Shown here: positions 47,177-58,100 of the stretch, piece after piece
Position numbering within the stretch: the stretch's first letter is position 1
Layout: the number at the start of each line of letters is the position of its first letter
From: Ulva prolifera
Taxonomy: Eukaryota; Chlorophyta; Ulvophyceae; Ulvales; Ulvaceae
DNA: 64,000 nt
Direction of reading: 5' to 3'
Assembly: GCA_023078555.1 (NCBI GenBank)
Contig: CM041197.1
Coordinates: 7,410,842-7,474,841 of the forward strand
Made by a program: the position numbers and the translations under genes
The notes under the pieces: generated by a model
What the model saw: only the letters and a program-made list of their open reading frames with translations
What the model was told of the DNA's origin: nothing
Database searches by the model: none

Positions 47177-49879
47177 ATGCTGCGACTGGTGAGCCTGGGT
47201 GGCTTCGCCGTACAACTGCTTCTGCAAGCGGCCACGGCCGCAGCTGAGATAGATCCGGAGATGTAACATTCTGCAACCCTCCGGCCTCAAAGGTCTCGGT
47301 GCGCTAGAACCTGGCCAATGGTCGCTCTCCTGCAGGCGCCTGCTGGTTCCAGCGTCGATCGTGGCCGGCAATAGCCAGCGCGTGTCTGTAGCCAATACAG
47401 CGTAGCGCACAAATACATACAGCACTATCAGCTCCGTTGAAGATGATTTCGAAGACTCAGCCGCGCTGCAGCAGCGCCTCGTTGCCTTCATCCTTGCAGC
47501 GCACTGCAGCAGCTCCATGCCGCACTGTGCCTCGACGGCAGCAGAAAAGGACGCTCAACATGTCACAGAAATCTGTTCAAGAGTCAAGCTGATCACAGCA
47601 GACAGAACACACAGCTGTACACGAGACAGCGCGTTCTCCCGACGTTGTGGCGCCATAACGTCGGCCTTGCAGTATGGGCTTGCACGCACACGCCCCTCCC
47701 CTGTTGCGTTATAAGCTGGCTGTAACCAATTATTATGGCATCGTTTATGAGGGATGTGCCGTGTAGATGTATGCGCTGTGCAGCACGGTGCAGGTCGCAC
47801 GTACGAGTCCTGTCCATGGCATGGGTGCTTCCGAACAGTCTCGGGACACGGCCGCACAGGCCGCATGCACAGCCTCGACTTGCTTCCGGAAGTGTCACGC
47901 TGCATTATGTACATAGGTATAGCTACACATCGTACGCATTCGCGATGGGTATTGCTGCTTAACCATATGAGGCTGTGCGGTGCACAATGGCACATGCGAG
48001 TTTCACTGAGGGGGCCTTGCGGGTTTCACTGAGGGGGCCAGCAGGCCAGAGTGTGGCCACCGGATTCGGCAGGCTGTCAGCCTGGTGGTGTGGGTGCGAT
48101 ACGGGGCCGCTGGCAGGCTGATGAGCCCCTGTTGGGGCCCTTTTGATGTGAACATAACTGAAGGCGAGGCTGCACTGCGATCAGCGAGCGACGCCACAGC
48201 TGTAGCTCAAGCACGCATGATCACCACTGCCACCCTGCTCGCCACATTTGAGTCTACTGCTTTAACGCTCCAGTCGACGCGCGGCTGTGGTCGCCACTTT
48301 GTATCATCAGACCATCTTCCCATGCGCAGACGTGTACGCTGCACCGTCAGGACGCATGCGCATTTTGTCGCGCGCGCGCCGGCGGGTGACGAGCCACCGC
48401 AGAAGCGTGATGATCGCATCCGAGTCCCCTCACGCTGTCGGTCAGTGAGGATGCACACACCACATCCGGTATGTGCAGGCCTGTTCGTGGAACGGGGAAT
48501 GTCCAGTCGGCGGTTGCCAAGACAAGTGCACGGCGAACTTCGTGCCACGGCAAACTTCGTGCCAGTGGTCACAGGTAGCTGGGACGTGCTGATAGACAGA
48601 AGTGTGGGGGAGGACTCCTTTTCGCCTGCTCCCTTATAGCTCACTGGATCAAGCTGATGCGTGGCACCGACAGCAGCCGCCGTCGTCGCAGCCTGCATGC
48701 TGTCTCAGAGTGTATGCCCGTGCTCCCATCCCCACGCCTGCCTCGGATTCAGGCCTCCGCAATTGTGTGGCTGTCTAGGTGGTGCACCAGCAGGATATGC
48801 ATACATAAGTGTAAACCTTGGTTTACACATAGAAGTTGCAACAGTCGTTGGAATAAATAGCACCTCGATGTCGTTTATCTGCACGACTTCTGTGACGTAG
48901 AGCGAGGCCGCACTGTTGAACAATGGGAGCTATCTGCTCATGGCTTCAGCCTGATACGAACCCGTGTGCATGCGCAGGCACTTTGGTGGATCCGTGATCG
49001 ACTCCTGCCATCCGCCGTTCGCCCAAACACCCGACTGCTTCAGTTCTTTAGGCAATGGAATCATTTCTTCCCCAGCTTGTGCAGAGGCTTACAGCCGCAT
49101 GCTCAACGTATCTGCTGTTGCAACACTTATCAACATTTCCAGCACTGCCCAGGCTATCAACACCGTTTGCTCCGCCATCACAGACGAGGTGAGACCCAAG
49201 AATGCCAGTGTGTGCCTGTATCTACGTCAGGCGCCAACACGTACACCCTCGCCAGCACAGCCCGCCTCGATCGGCTCTAGGTGCATCTTGGTGTTGCAAT
49301 GCTCAGTGCTCACGCGCCCCTGCTCGTACAAACACCTGTTCACCTCAGCGGCATTGACACTGCGTGAGTTTCGTTCCGACACGGACCATGGGTCTTCTCT
49401 TGGTGCTGAAACGGGATCATTCACCGACGCACACCTACATGCAGGCGCAGTGCGTGTCTGCGGAGTCCCCCGCACTTCAAGATATCGCAAACCTCCATGA
49501 CAGCATCCCCATCCGCAATGCCATAGATGTGCCAACAATGTCAGTCGAGCCCGGGCTGGCAGAAGCTCCAGAGATCATCGTGTGCTTCACAGAGCCGTGC
49601 GAGCCGCTGGCGCCTCCACCCGCCGATGACGCCAGCGACGCTGACGAGGCTTCCGGCACTAGTGACTATGGCCACGTCGTCCTTGCGCAGGCCCCTGAGC
49701 AAGAGTCGCGTCAAGTGGCAGGAAGCGGCACTGCCCCACCGCCAGCCTTTGCACCGCGATTTGCGGTGGATGCAGGGGCATCGGCAGAAGTCGAGACCGC
49801 CTCTGCTGCTTCCTGTGTGGCGAAATGCGCCGCCGTCGCCGCTGCCACGTCAGTAATTTCCGCATTATTTGTTGGATGA
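47177..49879 (+). pseudogene. Gene E: decayed duplicate of gene D
   Basis: Remains of four exons: signal exon 47177-47298 (MLRLVSLGGFAVQLLLQAAT), cysteine exon 48479-48711 (ACSWNGECPVGGCQDKC), 48978-49188 (SCHPPFAQTPDC) and the last exon 49445-49879 (HDSIPIRNAIDVPTM, CFTEPCEPLAPPP, hydrophobic end). Three frame breaks are visible. The signal exon reads into TAA at 47264, where the family frame resumes as TFCNPP. A 17-bp tandem duplication lies at 48529-48545/48546-48562. One base is missing near 48618-48624, after which ACSLIAHWIKLM continues in another frame. The linker, FEIDARG and long NRYQF-type exons are absent. The last two exons are still open and could be reused. Confidence 0.85.
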
Positions 49880-52139
49880 CGTGGCCCCGGCGTCAGGGTG
49901 CAGTAGCCAGACTCAGGAGCTGCTACGACTGCAAGTTTTGCTGCAGACAGGAGTCTCTGAGTAGCATGTCGCAATTCCAAGGCTGTGCGTGTGTTGTGAT
50001 ATTCTGGCTCTCGCCTAGCATGATCATGACACTGCAGTCCGAAGCTAGGCCATGCTGGACAACCATGACTCATGCTGGGCAGCGGCGGTGTGTACACTAA
50101 GAGCGTACACTGTGGTACCGCAATGCCAGTGTGGTCGTGCAGGTGCATACATGCTCAATGTTGCGTTCAGTCCCACGACTTCAAGGTGAGCCTACCAGCC
50201 TGAGGCATTCAAAGCGAGCCATATTTGCTCTGCTGCCGTGTCCATGGAGGACGTCAGGGAGCGGCAGAAGACTGGCTCTTGTGCTGCTGCGCTTTGCATG
50301 ACCGGCTTCTGGACCAGCCCCTGGAAGATTGGTGCACGGACTCAATATGCTGCCGCTCACAGGTCACCTGTGCATTCTTGCATCACAGCAGCCTATGCCA
50401 TGACTTCGATGGCGTGTCACACAAAAGCACTGACTCAGAGGTAACACTGATTGAGACGGAGTGCCGCATGGTACTTGTTTCCTTGAAATGTTCCTGGTCT
50501 TGCCGCGTTGCTGCCCGCCTTGCCGCCTTTGTCCTTGTGTTACTGAAGGCCAGAACTGAAGTCGTGATGGCAGATAGATGCTCGGGAATGACCGAAAACA
50601 GCAACAGATTCTGATCCAAATCAAAAGCCACACACATGGGGCCACACTGCAGCAGTGCACGGCCACACGCCCCAGTCCGGCAGGACCACACGTACGTCCT
50701 CCAGGCCGACATCATACAGCAACCCCTGCTCACGCGACATGTCAATCCCCGACTTCCAACACATTGCTGCATAACCATGCTGTAACGGCACAGTATACAA
50801 CCGCAGCACCCACTGGAAAGATGCGGCTTTGGGGATAACGCATGCCACTGGCAGCGGCCGCACCCCCACCTGGCCGATGAACCGCACAACAGCCTTGCAA
50901 GGCTGTTTACATAGGCATGCCCATGTAAACACACGACTCCACAGCGAACGGGACAAACCGGGACGCCACATGATCAGGCATGCCCTCTCGGAAGCGGTCC
51001 CACTTCCTGGTCTCCACCCGCTCCGCCGTCGTCCCCATTACACGTGCCTGGGCCGCAGTGACCACGTCCGACGCCGCCGGCACAAGCGTGAATACGACGT
51101 CCACGGCGGCCTTCTCAAGGAGTGGCATGACCACGGCAATGTCTCAGCGGCGATTGTTCACCACTCCCACGCCCAGGGCGAGGGCGCACGTGCTGCAGTT
51201 GTTTACCAAAGAGAGAATGGCAGAAAACAAAGACTGCCAGTCTTTCAGTGAAACCACGTGCTGCATATCCGAGTGAGTAAACCCGCTGGGTGCATGCATG
51301 GATGCCAGCCAGCTGCACGTGTGATCGCTGACAACCACCCTGCCAGCCTGGTGGCAGCGCCCCAACCTTCGGCTCAAGCCGACCCCTGGCCTGGTGGGGA
51401 TGGCCTGGGGGGGAATCTCCAGATCTGCTGGAACCCCGCTGGCATGCCGCGTGTGATGGGGCCAGGTTCCAACAGGGACTCGCTTGCGGAGCTCGAGGTG
51501 CATCTGATCCCTTTCAGTTTTTAGCATTAATTGCGGCTGAATTCGACCCATGTGGGGCTGCAGTACACGACAAGCTCTCAGTGCAGCCACGCACTGGCAG
51601 TGCTGCTGTGTCACACCGCGATGATGGATATCGCCTCACAGGAGGAACTCTCACGCGCGCTTTACGCAGCTCTCACGGCGGCGCGCGCGTTTAGTGACAT
51701 GCTTTAGCATCACTGTGATGCACCTCATGCGTCGTGTAGGCCACCTGACGATTCGACGTGCGCTCGGCCCCTGGGCAGCTGTCATGACATGTCATTATCA
51801 TGCCAGGTAGCGTGCACCCAAGCTTGGCCAAGTTGCTTGCGACTGAGATCAGCTTGTCATCTTGTTCGTTGCAGGCATGCACGGCTTGGGAATTGTCGAT
51901 GTGGCAGACCTAGGAGCTCGAAGTCGCAATGCCGACAGTACCTTCAGATGACTAGCATAGAGCCCTTGCAGGTTTACATGTTCTGATCCTGAGCCTGTGA
52001 AGAGTGTGGTCCTGTGTTTCTTCAGTAGCCTCAGCACTGCTTCGACGTCGACGACAACCTGCCGATCTTCAAGGCCAATCTTGGTGTCGCCGAAGCCAGG
52101 AAAAACGTCCTTGTGTACAGCGAGCACGTCGCGTCGGCT
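49880..52139. other. Gap between E and F with a retroelement remnant
   Basis: 49880-50220: nothing recognised. 50490-50560 has a plus-oriented family 2 end (GCCGCCTTTGTCCTTGTGTTA). 50570-51610 is a decayed minus-strand retroelement. 51610-52139: no gene; it should contain the promoter of F. Confidence 0.55.
50570..51610 (-). mobile_element. Decayed non-LTR-like element, C-terminal ORF remnant
   Basis: The minus-strand frame at 51134-50907 reads MPLLEKAAVDVVFTLVPAAS and ends VASRFVPFAVESCVYMG. The phrase FVPFAVES is typical, in my experience, of the last part of algal non-LTR reverse-transcriptase ORFs. Its tail (CTGATCCAAATCAAAAGCCA near 50612 on the plus strand) resembles family 3. This may therefore be the long parent type of the family 3 fragments. 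Stops and frame changes break it. Confidence 0.5.
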
Positions 52140-55100
52140 ATGCGTCGGCTTTCGGGTACCGTCATAGCATGCTTCATCGCTTACTTTCTACTCCAAGCGT
52201 ACAGGCCTGCTGCCGATTCACCAGTCCAGGCTCAACGCGCTTTCTGCCAGCCAGTGCCTTCAGCAACATCGGTGCGGGCCTTAGTACCATCGACAGCAGC
52301 CGTAGAGTGCAGCAAACACTGGCGTGAGCATTCACTGTGCTCTGCTCTCGCCTTGCATTCGCTGCATGTGAGCCGCCTGCAGTGGATCTGCTATGCTGTA
52401 CAGATCATATCAACATGATCGCCTGTATCAACATCCAGTGCCTAGACTCTCGATTAACTATGTGTGCGTATGTTTGGGATAAGTACACTCTGCATGTAAG
52501 TTTTGGTCGCTGAGCTTCACTCTTTTGTGGCTTTTTGTCGCTGAGCTTCAAGTGTAAATGAATCTGCACGCCAAGCCGTGGCCGCTTCACTAGGATCGAT
52601 GATCGCAGCCCGTTGAGCATCGACTTGATCCATCATTTTTCGTGGCTGTTCCAGCTTCGATGTTTCATTCTCGGTTCTTCGTAACCTGCTGCACAGGCGA
52701 CGCTTACGTTCTCACAACACGAGCTGCACAGCGTGTGTCAACAACCAGGCCGCGCGCCTCTGACTGCGCGAAGCTGCCAAATGTGAAAGCATCTTTCTAT
52801 TACAGCTAGCGCTGGCTGCATCGACGGTGGGTACGTTGGTCTCCGGCACAACCCCGCGCAGTGAGCTGCGGCATGCGGGCGGATTCGCATGCTGTAGGAA
52901 ACATTACGCTGGAAGTCGCAGTATTCTGCTTGAAATCTCCTGTGCAATGCCGTCCATTTGTGAGTGCGGCATGTCAGCAGTGTTGTGCATGCAGTGGATG
53001 TCTCCATCTTGTTGGTCGCCCCCAGCCGCTCCCGCTTCCAACTCACCAACATGGTGCTGCTTAGCTCGATTTAGCTTACTCATACAAAGCTTTTTGCAGG
53101 CTTGCTCGTGGACGGATGCTTGCAAGGTTGCTGGGTGTGCAGGCAAGTGTGTAGCAAATGAAGGCCTGACTTCCAGCTGGGATGTGCTGCTGGACAGAGC
53201 CGCAGGAGAGGACTCATATGATGCGTGTCCCATGTTTGCTTTCTGGATCAACCAGTGGTACACAATATACGAGGGCAATAGTTTCCGTCGCCTCCAGTCT
53301 GCAAAAGTGCGCCCTGTCATGCAACAGCTGCCTGCTAAATGATACAGCGAGAATGGACAAGTGCACAGTGCATGTACTTCACAGCTCTAAGGTGGCCCGG
53401 GAGCATGCCAAGGTGACAGTGCTCTTCTGGAGCAAGTTGTGTGCACACCATGCTGACCGTCAACGTTGGTACCCGCCATATCATCTCTCCTGTGTAGCAC
53501 ATGTTCAGTGGGATTGGAGGCATGGTCTTTGGACATCATCCTGTCACTCAACATGGATGGATGAGGCTACAATCAAAGGCATGCCATGAAACTGTACGAG
53601 CTCGCTCCAGTTATGAGGCCTGCAGACTGCTGCAGACGTTGCATTGTCACAATCAATGCACATGCGCTGCCAATTTCAGTCTGACCTTGTCCTGCATGTG
53701 AGTGGTCTGTGCGCCTGCTGCATACAGTGTCGATCTGTGCAGGAGCCTGCAGAGTTCCTCAGAAATGAAACACTGTCGGCCCCAAGGCACGCGGGGCTTC
53801 GCGGCCAGCACCGCCGCATGCAAGAGCTCACGGCCGAAGGCCCATCACCTGTCGACGATGACCTCCCAACAAATGTGAGGCCCTGCACCGTCTGCATGCC
53901 GTCTTGCACGCTGACCTGGCCTGCTGTAGCTCCGCCCTGCAGCCGGTGTGCCTGCATATCAACAAGCATTGGGTTCAGATCATGCTTCGTTGTGCCGCCT
54001 GGCGCCGTCCTGTTGTGGTGAACCCGGCACGGAAAGCCACGCGTCCATATCTGGATTGTGTGAGGGACGCCCCTCCGGCACCTGCGCTGCGGTAGCGCGC
54101 CGAGGCGCTGTTTCTCCAACTGCCACTCAATTCCGCTGTGATATTTGCTGTGAATGTAGGTTGTGGTGCATAGCTCCGTGTTGTATTGTGCATATGTATA
54201 TGCTTATGTAGAGAGAGCAGCCTGACTCCATTTCGGGCAGTCGAGATCTTCCCGTGAGAGCATTCACGGAACGCAGTGTCTCACCATGTGGAGGACTAAT
54301 GCTGACTTCCATCGCTGAGCATGTTGTTAAATCATTCTTTCATGGTGGCTTGCCATGGTCCTGCAAATGTGGCCGTGATCGATGCGGTGCCCGTTCAATG
54401 GACGTCTGACAGGAGGCCTGTGTGCGTGCAGCGCTGCCCAACAAGAGAAGAAGGCGAGATCGCCCAGTCCACATTCGGCATCCCAGCAACCCACTGGCGA
54501 CACGTGTTCGAGGCTGATGCTCGCGGTGCGGTGCTGGGCCAAGTGTTTGAATCGGTGATTGCAGAAGGGCATGCTCGTCTGGACTTGCAGCATCATTGAC
54601 CCCTGCACGATGGCTGCAGCAGCGGTAGGCTGAAGACCCCGCTTCTAGCCATGTAGTTGTTGGTGTGGGGGTCTGCATGTTGTCTGGCTTCCGAGCGTTG
54701 GTGGACCGCTGCTATCTGTCATTGACACTGCTGTTGGACACATCGCCCACTTTGTGGCGGTGCATGTGACCCTGTGGCGTAGAGAACTCATCTGTGCGCT
54801 GTGTCAGTCTTTGCAAGCACTCTTAACATGCAAAAGGTTGTCGCGTTGCGTGTACTTGGCGAGGTCGTGGAGCATTTTAAAAGGTCTACATCAAATCTGT
54901 CGCATGTTTCTCGTGTTTGGGCATGCGACCAGGCCTTAGCACATGCTTCGCGGGCAGGGCGTCCACGATGCGTACACGTCAGTGGGCCACGAAATGACAG
55001 GGCGTGCTGCAGGTGAGCCGATTTCTGCGGAATTCGAGAAATCAACCCGGTTCCTCGAGCAACCCAACCGATACCAATTCTTCGTCTCCATGCTCGAGGA

Positions 55101-58100
55101 CCCCAAAAGGCTTCTGGACTACGTGGAGGCAAACTGTTCGACTTCTCTGGTGCAGGGGGATGACAGCCAGTTATTTCTACAGTATCTGGAGCCCGAGCAG
55201 CTCCGCAAGATCGACTTTGCCTCGGGCGGAAGGATGATCCAGTGTGTGGACAATTTCGGTGCCTTGGAAAGGGTCTCCAGGTACGGCGGCCTCACCTCCC
55301 ACTCACCTCCCACCCAGCACGCGCTGACCTTGGCCAACTACTAGTTGGCCAAGGTAGCAGTAGTACTGCTACCTGATTGAGATCAGCGAGGTCGCCGGCA
55401 TGGGGTACTCATGTGTTGACAGCATACCTGCCCCTTTCGTTCGCGAGAGCGGCCTGCTAGGAGCTAAATCATACCTTAGCCTTGTACTGTCATACGGTGG
55501 CATGTAGCACAGAGCTCCCCAGGTACGTACAGGGCGCGGCAGGCCGTGATGCTCCCATGAGCAGGGCAGCCCCCTTCCTGCGGCAAGCCTTGGCACATCA
55601 TGATGGCGAATGTCACATCGCACATGTCTGGACTCATCATCTAGACAGGTCGCTGGGTTACAGGCGTGCACAGGGCCATCCAACCGTTCGCTTGCGCACG
55701 TTCACTGCCGCCATGGCCCCACCAGTTCCCTGGAAGGTCGGAGCTGTTTCCCTGGATGTCAGAGGCAGCGTACTGTCGGCAGGGCCCACTCAACCCGTGG
55801 CCTGCTGGGCTTCTGACGTGCCTTCTGTGTGCACGGCTGGGCCAACGACGGCCCACTGGTGCTGTGCAGCGGTAGGGAGCAAGTGACCGAGGCGTGTGTC
55901 CCACCGTTCGGGAAGACACCCAACTGCTTCTCCTCCTCAAGCCACACGATGGTGTCCACTGCGGGCTGCGTGGCAGCGTACGATGCCATGTTTGACGTCT
56001 CTGACCTCGCAACCCTTGGCAGCATCGCCGACAATGCCGGCGCGGTGCATGCGGCCTGCTCCCAGGCGGCGTCGCAGGTGTGCACTGCATGCGGAGCCCA
56101 CACACCTGCACCTCCGCTATTATCACTTCCCCTTGACAGCACTCGCGGCCTGTCGTCGTCAACATCTTCCTCGGCAGTGCTGTCTGCTTGTCGGGGATGC
56201 CCACTTGTTCTGCAACATACAGCGACTCGCCATTTCTGAGTACAAGTCTTCTATCGTGTGTTTGTCCGTCTCACACTTCACGCAGTACAGCAATGTGGTA
56301 CAAACTTGTAGTCACACTTGACTGGCCCGTACTGGCATCAGGATGTCGTGCCCATGACATGAAACGCAGCCGGAAAGGCGGAATGCAGTCGATGTTGGCT
56401 TAAGCTTCCAGTGAGCAAGAAGTGCTGCGTGCAGGCGGAATGTGGGGCGATCAGGACGCCAGCTCTTGCAGCTATTGCAACTGTCCATGACAGCATCCCG
56501 GTGCGCTACGCGCTCGAGCTACGGCAACCATCCGCAGCATTAAACGCCACCGTTGGGCCAGCCCCGGACGTCTGCTTCAACCCTCCATGCGAATCGCCCG
56601 CCCCTGCCCCAGGCCCCCTGCCGGTGGAAACCCCAGGCCCGGCGCCTACACAAAAAGAGCCTGAGCCAGGCACCGACAGCGTGGGGGAGGATGCTGTCGA
56701 CGCTCGGTTGACTCCAAACCCGCCGCTGGAGGTGCCTTCCCCTGAGTCAACCGATGGAGGGGTCAATGTCGCTGCAGCTGCTGGCGCTTCCGCTGCCGCG
56801 GTGCTGGGTCTGTTGTTAGCGGCCGTCGTTGCCTACCGCATGAAGAAGAAGAAGGACAGAACAGAGGTGCGCGACCTTCTGATGCCATGTGTGGCAGTTG
56901 CACTCAGGGCCAAAGTCGTCTGATGTGGCCTGAGCTCGGGAGGCTCGAGTCTGCTGCTCGCTGCGTGCGCTCACACGTGGCTGCCGGGAGACATCATCAC
57001 ATTGCGCTGTTTGTTGAGGGATTCCGCCCTACATCGGAAGCGAGGTTGCTGAGTAGGTGGCACATGCATGGCCATGCGGCGTCAATCGCTGCAGTTTACG
57101 GAGCACCATGAGCATCATCTGAGCATGAACACAGAGTGAATCAATGGCACATCGCCGTTGCGACAGGTTGGACACAAATTGCCCTTCCAGGGGGCGTGCA
57201 GCCGGCAGTAGCTCACTCGGCAGGTGGTCCGCATGCCATCATGCATTGCAACAATGTACACAGGATTCTTCCCTCGGGCCTTGACTTCCGACAGCTTCAG
57301 CATCCATGTGCCAATGTTGATCATCGGCAGAGTTGCATTGAAACGTTTTGACATATGAAACATTAATATAATAAACGAATTTGAAATGTTTCTTTCAAAT
57401 GTCTTGCACAATAAGGAACGTTGTGTGGGTATAAAGGCACCTGGGCGCCGGAGGCGCCTCGCCCTCTTTTCTCCCAGTTGAAGGGAACAGCGTCCTGTGC
57501 AATCCAAGGGATGCCACACACCATACAATATCGTATTACACTTGCAGTGAGGGTTCACTGTGCAATGATGCTATGACATGTGCTCGACTGTTGCTCACAG
57601 CACAGGCCTGGCTACACCTTGTGGCTAGGGGTGCATCAGGATCCCGGTACGCATGGAGCCATTGGTCGTGGCTACGGGTGCCGCGTAGTGCGAATCTGTT
57701 TGGACCTCCTGAAGACGGTCAGTCCCGGCGTGCCAGCGTTTCATACGTTTATAAGAAACGTTAATATAAGAAATGCGATTGAAACGTTTCTTGTCGAATG
57801 AAACGCGTTTCCATGCAACTCTGATCATCGGAATCCTTCTCGTGTATAGGCTGACTTCGTCAAAGGAGGAGGTTCAGGAGGGCCACATGTTGGTCCTGGG
57901 CCAGCACAAGGAGGCGGATCTGCCGGCACCAAGCACACGGCCGACTGGGGAGCACCGGACGGCAAGCTCACGGCCCCACATGAAAGTCCATATCTCCAGT
58001 TCCCTCCAGGACCGCCACACTTTGGCACGCCAGGAACTCTCGCCCCCGGCCCACAACAGCAGGTTGCATATGGCCAGCAGGGGTATGGGGCTGTGCAGCC

